Assembly: GCA_944326245.1 (NCBI GenBank) | Contig: CALVDF010000008.1 | Span: 1 to 64,000 of the forward strand | Source: an uncultured Bacteroidales bacterium | GTDB taxonomy: Bacteria > Bacteroidota > Bacteroidia > Bacteroidales > UBA932 | Length of the DNA stretch: 64,000 nt | Direction of reading: 5' to 3' | Shown here: positions 52,608 to 61,429 of the stretch, piece after piece | Layout of the letters: each line of letters opens with the position of its first letter | Position numbering within the stretch: position 1 is the stretch's first letter | Notes under the pieces: generated by a model | Database searches by the model: none | The model's input: only the letters and a program-made list of their open reading frames with translations | What the model was told of the DNA's origin: nothing | Program-made: the position numbers and the translations under genes

Positions 52608-53759
52608 TCAGGAATTTGTTTGCATGGGGAGATCAGAGTCCCGGCTCAGCTGACGTTCCATTGAAGCCCGGTGTATAGTCGTAAAGATCTCGGTGATGAA
52701 ATCTTCATCGAGGTCTTTTTCTTTTGCCATCCTGCGAACCTTGTCCAGCACGGCATTCCAGCGGCCGGTCTGCAGTACGGTCATGCCGCTGCGCTCCTTG
52801 ATGCGGCCTATGGACTCCGAGATGTCCATGCGCTGTGCGAGCAGGTCCACCAGGGCGGCATCTATGCGGTCAATCCCTGAACGCAGGTCTTCGATGGCCG
52901 CTGTGGCCTCAGTGTCGGCTGTGGAACTGCTGCGGGCCTTCAGCCGGCCGAGCATCGCTTTCAGCTGCTTCGGGGAAATCTGCTGCGCGGCATCGCTCCT
53001 TGCCCGGTCCGGATCCGGATGCACCTCTATCATCAGTCCGTCGAAGCCCAGGGCAATGGCTTGCCTTGAGACATCTTCCACCAGGTCGCGGCGGCCGGTG
53101 ATATGGCTCGGGTCGCAGAGCATCGGGAGATCGGGGAAGCGGCGGTGCAGCTCTACAGGTATCTGCCAGAATGGAGGATTGCGGTAGAGGCTCTCCCCGT
53201 AGGAGTGGAAGCCGCGGTGTACGGCGCAGATGCATTGCGTACCGCAGCGGACGAACCGTTCGATGGCTCCGCTCCAGAGCTCAGGGTCAGGGACGAGAGG
53301 GTTCTTGACAAATACCGGAAGCCCTGTGCCGCGCAGGGCTTCGGCTATCTCCTGCACCAGGAACGGGTTGCCGGTGGTGCGGGCCCCGATCCAGACAGCA
53401 TCTATCCCGTTTTCCAGAATGACCTCCACATGGCGGGCATTCGCCACTTCCGTGACAGTCTTCATGCCGGACGCCTTCCCTGCTTCCCGGAGCCATTGTG
53501 CCCCCTCTTCCCCGACGCCCTCGAAGGAGCCGGGGTGGGTGCGGGGCTTCCACAGACCCCCGCGGAGGACATTGACCCCCATCGCTTTGAGCTCCAGAGC
53601 CTCGGAGATGAGACCCTCCCTGCTCTCCACGCTGCACGGCCCGGCAATCACGCAGCACTGCCCTGCGATCACGTCGCCCGGCCCGTTTTCTTCATTAGGC
53701 CGCCTGCTGCCGGAGAAAAGCTCCCAGTCCTGTATTTGTATTTGACAAAAATCGCTCAT
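52608..53759 (-). CDS. Bifunctional DAHP synthase / chorismate mutase
   Basis: A fused enzyme of 383 aa that performs the first step of aromatic amino acid synthesis and rearranges chorismate to prephenate. The N-terminal part (about 35-280) is a KDO8P-like class I-beta DAHP synthase: VIAGPCSVESREGL near 37-50, RGGLWKPRTHPGSFEG near 65-80, WIGARTTGNPF, FVKNPL and DPSHITGRRDLV. The C-terminal 90 residues are an AroQ-type chorismate mutase (IDRIDAALVDLLAQRMDISESIGRIKE). A Ser/Thr/Ala-rich linker (KARSSSTADTEATAA) separates them. The start at 53759 is set by the promoter, whose -7 box is 11 bp upstream. No other aromatic genes are adjacent. Confidence 0.92.
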   Translation of the reverse strand: MSDFCQIQIQDWELFSGSRRPNEENGPGDVIAGQCCVIAGPCSVESREGLISEALELKAMGVNVLRGGLWKPRTHPGSFEGVGEEGAQWLREAGKASGMKTVTEVANARHVEVILENGIDAVWIGARTTGNPFLVQEIAEALRGTGLPVFVKNPLVPDPELWSGAIERFVRCGTQCICAVHRGFHSYGESLYRNPPFWQIPVELHRRFPDLPMLCDPSHITGRRDLVEDVSRQAIALGFDGLMIEVHPDPDRARSDAAQQISPKQLKAMLGRLKARSSSTADTEATAAIEDLRSGIDRIDAALVDLLAQRMDISESIGRIKERSGMTVLQTGRWNAVLDKVRRMAKEKDLDEDFITEIFTTIHRASMERQLSRDSDLPMQTNS

Positions 53760-53770
53760 ATAAGACTCAG

Positions 53771-53802
53771 CAAAAGTATTCAAAGATTGCGAAAATAACA
53801 AA
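53771..53802 (-). promoter_or_regulatory. Promoter of the DAHP synthase gene
   Basis: On the minus strand TTTG (53799-53802), 20 bp, then TACTTTTG (53771-53778). The ATG follows 11 bp after the -7 box. Confidence 0.65.
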
Positions 53803-53903
53803 CGGTTTCACCTCCCGGAATGTTGTCTCTACCTCCGGACGGCAGTCTCTCCATTCCAGGCGGCTGCCCCTTCCTTCCCTCCAGCACTTGCTGCCTCGCC
53901 CCT

Positions 53904-53946
53904 CCGAAGGTGGTGATGGATCGACGTAATCGTCCCCACCTTCCGG
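53904..53946. repeat. REP-like palindrome, AAGGTGG-arm type, copy A
   Basis: CCGAAGGTGG (53904-53913) pairs with CCACCTTCCGG (53936-53946) with one bulge; the inside TGATGGATCGACGTAATCGTC is partly symmetrical. It matches 61194-61233 at the arms and in the GGTGGTGA and CACCTTCCGGG flanks. The rest of 53802-54148 shows no gene; a run of T residues is near 54010-54019. Confidence 0.65.
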
Positions 53947-54148
53947 GACTGCGGAGCACCTAAGAGGAAGGCTCATAAGAGAAAAACTATATAAAATCTT
54001 CTGGAATTTGGAGGTTGGGCTTTTTTTTTTAACTTGCAGACGCATTCCGGTAAAATCCGTTGAACCTGTTGCGTATTTGCCAGTGGCATTCAGTAGGCTG
54101 GAAGCCACAAAGATGTGATTGTAAATGCTTAAAACGATACCAGGTGTT

Positions 54149-54649
54149 ATGAAAAAAGTTGTCATTCTAGCGGTTGCGGCTCTGGCGGCAGGACTGCCGT
54201 GCAGTTGCCGTAACGGACGGTTAATAACTTATGAGCTTTCTGCGACAATTGCCTATGAAAACAAAAGCGGTTCGGATATAAAGGTATTGTCAGTGGGGCA
54301 TCCCTTTCCGGACGATACCTTGGAGGTGTTCAGTCTCAAGGCGGATTCGGCGGTATCTTTTTTTGAAGAAAGGCCCCCTGTTTTCGAATGGGTCCCCGTT
54401 GCCATGCCTTCAGGCAAGATTTCCGGATACAAGCTGGATCATGCCCTTATAGTATTTGACGGGAGGGATACCGTTGTCCACAGGTTGGACTTTGGGGACA
54501 TTGAGAATACGGACGATGACGTGTTCGTGCCTTCGGACCACAACATCTGCGACATTTCCTCTTATGAACTGTCCTATACCGGACGCTATGGCTATGTGTC
54601 GATACAGACATATACATTTACTGAAGTAGACAGATATAATCATCAATAA
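54149..54649 (+). CDS. Small lipoprotein of unknown function
   Basis: A predicted lipoprotein of 166 aa with leader MKKVVILAVAALAAGLPCSC. The mature part opens with YELSATIAYENKSGSDIKVLSVGHPFPDDTLEV, a pattern of short beta strands. No family is recognised. The start at 54149 is chosen because it begins the signal sequence; an ATG at 54125 would add eight residues before it. Base composition is more AT-rich than the neighbours. It lies upstream of the cytochrome b gene, which has its own promoter. Confidence 0.65.
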   Translation: MKKVVILAVAALAAGLPCSCRNGRLITYELSATIAYENKSGSDIKVLSVGHPFPDDTLEVFSLKADSAVSFFEERPPVFEWVPVAMPSGKISGYKLDHALIVFDGRDTVVHRLDFGDIENTDDDVFVPSDHNICDISSYELSYTGRYGYVSIQTYTFTEVDRYNHQ

Positions 54650-54653
54650 ACCA

Positions 54654-54683
54654 TTTGACGTCTCATTTTTTATTGTATCTTTG
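54654..54683 (+). promoter_or_regulatory. Promoter of the cytochrome b gene
   Basis: TTTG (54654-54657), 18 bp, then TATCTTTG (54676-54683). The ATG lies 28 bp downstream. Confidence 0.62.
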
Positions 54684-54711
54684 CCCCGAAAAACAAAAAC
54701 AACACGACGCA

Positions 54712-55386
54712 ATGGCTAATATTTTTACTTCTTCCATCGGGAAGAAACTTATAATGAGTGTAACGGGATTATTCCTGATAATCTTCCTTCTCCTGCATGC
54801 CACCATCAACGGCCTGTCGCTTATCAGCGCCGATGCCTTCAGGGCCGGATGTGATTTCATGGCTCTGCCTATCATCACTGTCATGGTTCCCGTGCTTGCA
54901 GCCGGATTCATTATCCACATCATTTATGCCCTCTATCTGTCCTGGACCAACTACAGGGCCCGCGGTACCAACCGCTATGCCGTAGCCAACAAGAGCCAGG
55001 CCGACAACTGGGCGGCCAAGAACATGCTGGTGCTCGGTATCGTCGTTCTGGGTATTCTGGCTTTCCACCTGACCCATTTCTGGGCTGACATGCAGCTGCA
55101 GCAGTTCAAGGGTGTGCCCCACGACCAGCTCGCCGATCCCTACGGCCTGTTGCTGACGACATTCGGTACATGGTGGGTGACCGTCCTGTACATCGTGTGG
55201 TTCGTGGCTCTGTGGATGCACCTGACCCACGGTTTCTGGAGCGCATTCCATACCCTCGGCTGGAACAACAATATCTGGATCGGCCGTCTGAAGGTTATCT
55301 CCTACATCGTGGCTACCATCATCTGTCTGGTGTTCGTGGCTGTGGCTGTAGTTTCCTGCCTCAAGGCCAACGCCATCATTATGTAA
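54712..55386 (+). CDS. sdhC: Succinate dehydrogenase/fumarate reductase cytochrome b subunit
   Basis: A di-heme cytochrome b (b558 type) membrane anchor of 224 aa with five helices. It starts MANIFTSSIGKKLIMSVTGLFLIIFLLLHATINGLS. Histidines positioned as heme ligands are in LLHATIN, AFHLTHFWAD and WMHLTHGFWSAFHTLGWNN. In Bacteroidales this gene is normally followed by the flavoprotein (sdhA/frdA) and iron-sulfur (sdhB/frdB) genes. Here a terminator follows at once and the next gene is a beta-galactosidase. The flavoprotein and iron-sulfur subunits must be encoded elsewhere, or this copy has been separated from its operon. Confidence 0.9.
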   Translation: MANIFTSSIGKKLIMSVTGLFLIIFLLLHATINGLSLISADAFRAGCDFMALPIITVMVPVLAAGFIIHIIYALYLSWTNYRARGTNRYAVANKSQADNWAAKNMLVLGIVVLGILAFHLTHFWADMQLQQFKGVPHDQLADPYGLLLTTFGTWWVTVLYIVWFVALWMHLTHGFWSAFHTLGWNNNIWIGRLKVISYIVATIICLVFVAVAVVSCLKANAIIM

Positions 55387-55413
55387 ATTGAAATATTACT
55401 TATAAATATACAA

Positions 55414-55451
55414 GGGAGTTGCCCGGATTCCGGTCCGGCAGCTCCTTTTTC
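55414..55451 (+). terminator. Rho-independent terminator after sdhC
   Basis: GGAGTTGCCCGGA (55415-55427) pairs with TCCGGCAGCTCC (55434-55445) around a short loop, with one bulge and one mismatch, and is followed by TTTTT. Confidence 0.75.
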
Positions 55452-55469
55452 GTTAATGGACATACAGCT

Positions 55470-58400
55470 ATGAGAAAAATGACAAGTATCGGTTTCGCTG
55501 CAGCGGCATTGCTGGCAGCAGTCACGGCATCGGCTGGTACGGCTAGTGCCCGGGTGACCAATGATCGGGACGGTGAACTGCCCTACTGGCAGGATGTACA
55601 GACCGTGGAGGTGAACAGGGAGTATCCCCGCGCTGCCTTCATGAGCTATCCGGACTCGGCGACAGCAGCTGCCTGCCGTTACGAGAACAGCCCCAGATAC
55701 CTGCTTCTCAACGGGGTGTGGAAGTTCTATTTCGTAGACGCCTACGGAGATCTGCCTGCGGATATTACGGATCCGGCCACGGATGCTTCCGGCTGGCATG
55801 ACATCAACGTGCCAGGCAACTGGGAGGTGCAGGGATTCGGTACCGCCATCTATACCAATCACGGCTACGAGTTCAAGCCGCGCAACCCTACGCCGCCGCT
55901 GCTTCCCGAGGACAATCCGGTGGGAGTCTACCGCCGCGAGTTCGAGGTCCCCGCATCCTGGGACGGCTCGGAGATATTCCTCAATATCGACGGGGCGAAG
56001 TCAGGTGTGTATGTGTATCTCAACGGCCGTGAAGTGGGTTACAGCGAAGACTCCAAGACTTCGGCCGAGTTTGCCGTGAGCGACTATCTCGTGCCCGGGA
56101 CCAATACTCTGGTACTGAAGATTTTCCGCTGGAGTACGGGCTCGTATCTGGAGTGCCAGGACTTCTGGCGCATAAGCGGCATAGAGAGGGATGTCTATCT
56201 GTGGTGCCAGCCCAGGGAGGCCGCGCTGAAGGACTTTACTGTCATTTCCACTCTTGACGACAATTATGAAGACGGTCTGTTCTCACTGTCGGCAGTGCTC
56301 AAGAACACTTCGGATAAGGCTACTGCGGCCACATTGCGGGCCACCCTTGCCGGACCTGACGGTGCTGTAGTATGGTCGGACTGCGGCAGTACGGAAATCG
56401 AGGCCGCAGGCACTGCTGACGTTTGGCTGGAGACTGAGCTGGAGGATGTGCTGCCATGGTCGGCCGAGCATCCGGACCTGTACCGTCTGACCATGACAGT
56501 CTGTGCCGACGGCCGGGAGGTGGAGACCGTTCCATACCATGTGGGATTCAGACGTTTCGAGATCAGGCCTTCCGGCGGAGTCTCTCCCGAGGGCCGTCCC
56601 TACGTGCTGTTCTACGTCAACGGCCAGCCTGTCAAGCTCAAGGGCGTCAATACCCACGAGCACAATCCGCTGACCGGACACTATGTGACCGAGGACCTGA
56701 TCCGCAAGGACCTGGAGCTGATGAAGCAGAACAATATCAATTCTGTCCGCCTGTCCCACTATCCCCAGGGCCGCCGCTTCTACGAACTCTGCGACCAGTA
56801 CGGCCTCTATGTCTACGACGAGGCCAATATCGAGTCCCACGGCATGTACTACAACCTGAGCAAGGGCGGTACCCTAGGCAACAATCCGGAGTGGCTCGCA
56901 GCGCACATGGACCGTACCGTCAACATGTACGAGCGCAACAAGAACTATCCCTGCATCACTGTCTGGTCCCTTGGCAACGAGGCGGGGAACGGCTACAATT
57001 TCTATCAGACGTATCTCTGGCTCAAGGACCGTGAGACAGGCGGAATGAACCGTCCCGTCTGCTACGAGAGGGCGCAGTGGGAGTGGAACAGCGACATGTA
57101 CGTGCCGCAGTACCCCGATGCCGCGTGGCTGCGGAAGATAGGCCGGGCCGGCAGCGACAGGCCCGTAGTGCCCTCCGAGTATTCCCATGCCATGGGCAAT
57201 TCCTCCGGCAGCCTCTCCCTGCAGTGGGACGAGATCTACCGCTATCCCAACCTCCAGGGAGGGTATATCTGGGACTGGGTGGACCAGGGCATCTGGCAGG
57301 ACCGTGACGGAGGATTCTGGGCCTATGGCGGCGATTTCGGGGTCAATGCCCCGAGCGACGGCAATTTCCTCTGCAACGGTATTGTCAATCCGGACCGCAA
57401 TCCTCATCCTGCGATGGCCGAGGTGAAGCATACTTACCAGAATGCCGCATTCAGGCCGGCAGGATATACGGAGGACCCCACTGCGGAAAGGACCCTCTCC
57501 ACCGGCCGGCTCGCGTTTGCCTCTGTCCCTTCAGACGGCAAGGCCGTTGTGGAGGTGATAAACCGCTTCTATTTTACCCCGCTGGACGGGTATGACTTCG
57601 AATACGAACTGACCGCCGACGGGCGTGTGGCCGCTTCCGGAACATTTGCCGTGAAAGCCGCTCCCCAGGATACGGTGCGGGTCGCCCTGGACCTTCCGGC
57701 AATGGATAGCAAGGGCGTGGAATATTTCCTCAACCTCTATATGAAGCAGCGCAATGCCGTGGCAGGCATTCCTGCAGGACACGTGCTGGCATGGGACCAG
57801 ATAGGATTCCCCGTTTCCGGCCTGTCTCAGGCGTCCGCTACTCCTTCAGCGGGTAGCCGTGCTGCTGCGGACCGGCCGTCTGTAAATGCCTCCGCCCGTG
57901 CGAAAGGACCGGCCCTGTCCATTGATTCCGCTTCATCGGACGGAGTGGTCCGCATCTCCTCCTCTTCGGTGGAATGGGTATTTGACCGTTCCGCCGCCGC
58001 CGTCACTTCCTACAAGGTGCGAGGGGTTGAATATTTTGCCGACGGCTACGGACTGCGGCCCAACTTCTGGCGCGGGCCCAATGACAATGACTACGGCAAC
58101 GGAGCCCCCAAGCGCCTGCAGATATGGAAAATCTCTTCCAACGACCTGCGGGTGGGCTCTGTCTCGGCAGTGATGGACGGCGGTGACGCGGTGATGACGG
58201 TGGAATACCTGCTGGCTGCCGGCAACCGCTATATCGCTGAATATACGGTACACCCTGACGGAGTGGTGGATGCGGCGTTCCATTTCACGCCGGCGCTGAT
58301 GCCGGAAGTGGAAAATGAGGCGTCCGAGGCCACCCTGACCGCCACATATACCCCCGGTCAGGAGTCACGTGTAGGCTTGAAGGCCCGTCCTGAGGTACCC

Positions 58401-58991
58401 CGTATAGGCGTGCGTTTCCGCCTGCCCGTGCAGATGCACGATGTGACCTGGTACGGACGCGGACCCGGCGAGAACTATATCGACCGCAGCCGCGGATCAA
58501 TGGTAGGCCTGTATACGTCCTCGGCCGAGGAAATGTACTATCCCTATGTGCGTCCGCAGGAAAACGGCCACCGCAGCGATACCCGCTGGGCAGCCTTCTA
58601 CGGAGGCGGCAATGGACTGATGGTGGTAGCTAAAGCGACATTCGGTTTCAATGCCCTGCGCAATCCCGTCGAGGACTTCGATTCGGAAGAGGCCGTGGAG
58701 CACGACTACCAGTGGTACAACTTCACCCCCGAGCAGATTGCCTCCAGGGACACTGCTGCCGTGCGCAATGTCCTGCGCAGGATGCACCATGTCAATGACA
58801 TTGTCCCTCAGGACTATGTCGAGGTGTGCATCGACATGCGCCAGCAGGGAGTGGCCGGCTACGACAGCTGGGGCGACCGTCCCGAACCGCAGTACCGGCT
58901 CCCCGCCGACCGCGACTACACCTGGGGCTTCACCCTCGTGCCCGTCAGGAACGCCAGGGATGCTGCCCGGAAGGCCATTCTGGACTATTAG
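55470..58991 (+). CDS. GH2 beta-galactosidase (LacZ type), secreted
   Basis: A glycoside hydrolase family 2 enzyme of 1173 aa with a signal peptide (IGFAAAALLAAVTASAGTASA), so it acts in the periplasm. Domain order is sugar-binding jelly roll (about 50-230), immunoglobulin-like domain, TIM barrel with the acid/base Glu in WSLGNEAGNG and the nucleophile Glu in SEYSHAMGNSSGS, then a second beta domain. The last part is the beta-gal small-subunit domain from about 820 with LRPNFWRGPNDNDYGNG. A Ser/Ala-rich linker of about 28 residues (near 785-812) precedes the small domain. It starts 19 bp after the terminator and is not part of a visible polysaccharide utilisation locus. Confidence 0.9.
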   Translation: MRKMTSIGFAAAALLAAVTASAGTASARVTNDRDGELPYWQDVQTVEVNREYPRAAFMSYPDSATAAACRYENSPRYLLLNGVWKFYFVDAYGDLPADITDPATDASGWHDINVPGNWEVQGFGTAIYTNHGYEFKPRNPTPPLLPEDNPVGVYRREFEVPASWDGSEIFLNIDGAKSGVYVYLNGREVGYSEDSKTSAEFAVSDYLVPGTNTLVLKIFRWSTGSYLECQDFWRISGIERDVYLWCQPREAALKDFTVISTLDDNYEDGLFSLSAVLKNTSDKATAATLRATLAGPDGAVVWSDCGSTEIEAAGTADVWLETELEDVLPWSAEHPDLYRLTMTVCADGREVETVPYHVGFRRFEIRPSGGVSPEGRPYVLFYVNGQPVKLKGVNTHEHNPLTGHYVTEDLIRKDLELMKQNNINSVRLSHYPQGRRFYELCDQYGLYVYDEANIESHGMYYNLSKGGTLGNNPEWLAAHMDRTVNMYERNKNYPCITVWSLGNEAGNGYNFYQTYLWLKDRETGGMNRPVCYERAQWEWNSDMYVPQYPDAAWLRKIGRAGSDRPVVPSEYSHAMGNSSGSLSLQWDEIYRYPNLQGGYIWDWVDQGIWQDRDGGFWAYGGDFGVNAPSDGNFLCNGIVNPDRNPHPAMAEVKHTYQNAAFRPAGYTEDPTAERTLSTGRLAFASVPSDGKAVVEVINRFYFTPLDGYDFEYELTADGRVAASGTFAVKAAPQDTVRVALDLPAMDSKGVEYFLNLYMKQRNAVAGIPAGHVLAWDQIGFPVSGLSQASATPSAGSRAAADRPSVNASARAKGPALSIDSASSDGVVRISSSSVEWVFDRSAAAVTSYKVRGVEYFADGYGLRPNFWRGPNDNDYGNGAPKRLQIWKISSNDLRVGSVSAVMDGGDAVMTVEYLLAAGNRYIAEYTVHPDGVVDAAFHFTPALMPEVENEASEATLTATYTPGQESRVGLKARPEVPRIGVRFRLPVQMHDVTWYGRGPGENYIDRSRGSMVGLYTSSAEEMYYPYVRPQENGHRSDTRWAAFYGGGNGLMVVAKATFGFNALRNPVEDFDSEEAVEHDYQWYNFTPEQIASRDTAAVRNVLRRMHHVNDIVPQDYVEVCIDMRQQGVAGYDSWGDRPEPQYRLPADRDYTWGFTLVPVRNARDAARKAILDY

Positions 58992-59178
58992 AAGCGGTGC
59001 CTCCTGCGTAAGTGAAGTAGTCCTGTCCAGGACCGGGCATTCCGTCGCTTTGCGGCGGCCCCTCTGGTGCCGAGGGCGGGAATGGTAGGACGGCTACGTC
59101 AGAAATTATTTCTCCGGGGGCAGACGGTTTTTGAAGTAGCTTGATTTACTGACGATTACATTGCAGTGTTCCAAAATT

Positions 59179-59217
59179 TTGCCCCAAACGCGCGTTTCAA
59201 ACCGACGTTTGGGGCAA
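59179..59217. repeat. GCCCCAAACG-type palindrome, copy B
   Basis: TTGCCCCAAACG (59179-59190) and CGTTTGGGGCAA (59206-59217) are perfect complements. The centre CGCGTTTCAAACCGA resembles that of 38137-38172. A half element CGTTTGGGGC is at 61073-61082. No gene is seen in 58992-59575. Confidence 0.75.
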
Positions 59218-59435
59218 GGTGTTTTGTAAGCGCTTGATAATCAATATACATTTTCTTGTCACTGCCCCAGGGAAAATATTATCTGTGACGCAGTATGTCT
59301 GACCGCGGGGGCCGGGAGTGGAGTTTCGTTGGCAAAGGCCCGATGAGGCTGCGGCCAGGATGCTAAAGGCATGGCGGTGCAGGTCCGGAGGGCCGAGAAG
59401 GTTTTGAAGAAATATCCGAAAATTTACAGTAAAAA

Positions 59436-59467
59436 TTTGGTTTATTAAATAAACTAGTTTATATTTG
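59436..59467 (+). promoter_or_regulatory. Promoter and operator of the membrane protein/HTH_34 unit
   Basis: TTTG (59436-59439), 20 bp, TATATTTG (59460-59467). The spacer contains the perfect palindrome GTTTATT-A-AATAAAC (59440-59454), immediately followed by AGTTTAT, giving three GTTTAT-type half-sites across the promoter. Confidence 0.72.
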
Positions 59468-59541
59468 CATCCAGGAACAGGAGAGATGCCGCCTGTTTCC
59501 AGAATGATAGGGACTCGGTCCCTGATTTTTTTGACTTAATA

Positions 59542-59556
59542 GTTTATAAAATAAAC
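59542..59556. promoter_or_regulatory. Second operator-like palindrome before the membrane protein gene
   Basis: GTTTAT-AAA-ATAAAC (59542-59556) is a perfect inverted repeat with the same half-site as the promoter-spacer palindrome. It lies in the leader, 19 bp before the ATG. Confidence 0.6.
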
Positions 59557-59575
59557 CAATTAAAAATATCAAACG

Positions 59576-60289
59576 ATGAAACAGAAAGAATTCAATGCAA
59601 ATGGTGCATGTGACGCAAACAGCGTAAATGACCAAAACCGCACAATGACAGGCGCGGCAAGCAACGGCGCTGCAATGACTCCCGAAAAAAGTCTGGAAAT
59701 CATTACCTCAGCCCTGGCGGAGGCCAGGACGGAATTTTCCAGGGGTGCGGGGGCTCCTATGCTCATATGGGGCGCATCTGTGTTGCTGGTTGCGGGTCTG
59801 GTAATGCTGACCCTGTATCTGACAGGCAATCTCAACTGGCATTTCCTCTGGTTTGCCATACCTGCCATCGGTACTCCATTCATGATGCTGCTGAAACGTA
59901 ATGAAGAAAAAAGATACGGACGCGCTGTCAATCCTATATCTTCCGCAATAGGATCTGTATGGCTGTTTTTCGGAATCTTCTCGGTAGTCTACGCGATTCT
60001 GGGCTTCTTCTTCAGAATCCCGTCGATAACTCCGATAATAGTCCTGATGCTCGGGCTGGCGACATCCATAACAGGCGGCATCACCAGGACATGGGGAGTA
60101 AGTCTGCTCGGAATCATTGCCGGGATAGGAGGACTTGTATTGTACTATTCCGGATGGATGCAATGGACGGACAATATCCTTGGTGCACCGATAATGATGG
60201 CGATGATGTCGATTCTGCTTCTGATCATTCCCGGTCTGATATACAACCGTATAGGTATGATGCAGGAGTCGGGGAGAAACAAAAGGTAG
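59576..60289 (+). CDS. Multi-pass membrane protein paired with an HTH_34 regulator
   Basis: A membrane protein of 237 aa. A polar, Asn/Ala-rich N-terminus (1-55) with a helix EKSLEIITSALAEARTEFSRG is followed by about five or six helices, for example MLIWGASVLLVAGLVMLTLYL near 62-82, SVWLFFGIFSVVYAILGFFF near 128-147 and GVSLLGIIAGIGGLVLYYSGW. I know no function. Such proteins are typically found directly in front of a small winged-helix regulator in Bacteroidota, as here (13 bp). The two are probably co-regulated through the GTTTAT operators. Confidence 0.72.
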   Translation: MKQKEFNANGACDANSVNDQNRTMTGAASNGAAMTPEKSLEIITSALAEARTEFSRGAGAPMLIWGASVLLVAGLVMLTLYLTGNLNWHFLWFAIPAIGTPFMMLLKRNEEKRYGRAVNPISSAIGSVWLFFGIFSVVYAILGFFFRIPSITPIIVLMLGLATSITGGITRTWGVSLLGIIAGIGGLVLYYSGWMQWTDNILGAPIMMAMMSILLLIIPGLIYNRIGMMQESGRNKR

Positions 60290-60302
60290 GCGGAGGTGCA
60301 CT

Positions 60303-60593
60303 ATGGACGAACTGAAAAAACTCGACCCGCTGCTACACTCGGAGCTGAGGCTCGCGATAATCTCGGTCCTGCTTACGCTGGAAGAGGCCGATTTCACATT
60401 CCTCAAGGAAAAGACCGGGGCTACCGCAGGCAATCTTAGCGTGCAGATAGACAAGCTGGCCTCTGCCGGATACATCGAGGTACGCAGGGAGCTGGTAGGC
60501 CGGAAGACCCGGACCACCTGCAGCATCACGGCCAAAGGCAAGACCGCCCTCGAGGACTACGTCTCCACCCTCCGCGAGTACCTCCACCTTTGA
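60303..60593 (+). CDS. Winged-helix transcriptional regulator (HTH_34 type)
   Basis: A 96-aa single-domain regulator covering the whole winged-helix fold: LDPLLHSELRLAIISVLLTLEEADFTFLKEKTGATAGNLSVQIDKLASAGYIEVRREL, with the recognition helix around ATAGNLSVQIDKL. The wing follows as GRKTRTTCSITAKGKTALEDYV. It fits PF13601-like regulators. No ligand domain is present. The two symmetrical GTTTAT sites at the operon promoter are the likely target, giving autoregulation; this is inferred from context. Confidence 0.85.
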   Translation: MDELKKLDPLLHSELRLAIISVLLTLEEADFTFLKEKTGATAGNLSVQIDKLASAGYIEVRRELVGRKTRTTCSITAKGKTALEDYVSTLREYLHL

Positions 60594-60635
60594 TGAAAAG
60601 TTCCCAGTCGGCAGGTATCCGTTCCGTCTCCGGCA

Positions 60636-60661
60636 GTCAGGCTGCGGGGACGCAGCCTGAC
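60636..60661 (+). terminator. Strong hairpin after the HTH_34 gene
   Basis: GTCAGGCTGCG (60636-60646) and CGCAGCCTGAC (60651-60661) form a perfect 11-bp stem with a 4-nt loop GGGA. There is no clear T-run, so it may stabilise the 3' end rather than terminate by itself. Confidence 0.55.
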
Positions 60662-60760
60662 ATTCCTTGATAAAAGCTTCTTGATTTTAATTAGTTGAAA
60701 ATTTAGTGATTAGTAGCGAGTGCTGCATTTCCGGCCATGTCAGGTTCATAAAGAACCACC

Positions 60761-61000
60761 GGCAAGGGATGCTGCTATGACAACGCCGTCATCGAGAGCC
60801 ATTTCGGCAACCTCAAGGGATGGCTCGGGAGGCTGGACAGGGTTCCGGCCGACAAGGCGTCGGAGATGATAGACGAGGCCGTCCGCTACTTCAACGAGGA
60901 GAGGATAATGCTCAAGCTGGGCGGGCTCTCTCCTGCTGAATACCTGAGGGAATATATGGAAAATGAGAAAAACGGCCGAAAAACGGCCACAAATATATAA
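60761..61000 (+). pseudogene. IS3-family transposase remnant (C-terminal end)
   Basis: The frame reads GKGCCYDNAVIESHFGNLKGW and continues to RYFNEERIMLKLGGLSPAEYLREYM before a stop at 60998-61000. This is the C-terminal end of an IS3-family DDE integrase: the last catalytic Glu is in DNAVIESHFGNLK, and LSPAEYL-type sequence ends the rve_3 domain. Everything before is missing; an in-frame stop occurs at 60749-60751 and no transposase-like sequence precedes it. It is a decayed fragment of about 79 codons, with no intact IS ends identified. Confidence 0.82.
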
Positions 61001-61193
61001 CTTATTATAAACCAGTCAATTACTGTGTAATTGACAAATATTAAACCGTCCAACCTTTTTGGTACACCTCAGCGTTTGGGGCGCTGGCGAAGTGCTATGT
61101 GCTGATTGACAGTGTGATAGGTTTTTCAAATGCCCCGGCGGGATTGTAAAACAGTGAAACAGTGCACGGGTGTGCCTCTTTGCCGTGTTGGAG

Positions 61194-61233
61194 GGAAGGT
61201 GGTGACGGTTTCCGCGTATCGCCGTCACCTTCC
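61194..61233. repeat. REP-like palindrome, AAGGTGG-arm type, copy B
   Basis: GGAAGGTGGTGACGG (61194-61208) pairs with CCGTCACCTTCC (61222-61233) with a 3-base bulge; the centre is TTTCCGCGTATCG. It shares its arms and flank GGGG with 53904-53946. Confidence 0.65.
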
Positions 61234-61252
61234 GGGGAAACACAGCGAGGTA

Positions 61253-61296
61253 TTCCACTATCGCCAGAAAAGCCGGGGAAAGTGGAGATAGTGGAA
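61253..61296. repeat. Inverted repeat in repeat-rich region
   Basis: TTCCACTATC (61253-61262) and GATAGTGGAA (61287-61296) are perfect complements with 24 bases between. It follows the REP-like palindrome at 61194 by 20 bp. Confidence 0.6.
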
Positions 61297-61429
61297 CGGC
61301 GGCCGGGGGAAACCGGAGGAGGTGCGGCGGGGCTCCGTGGCAGAGCTCTGTGGCAGAGCGTGCCGGCCGCGGCATCGTGAGCGGCTCCCGACGGGACAGA
61401 ACTGGCCGGCCGGAAAGTAGGGTAGGTCG

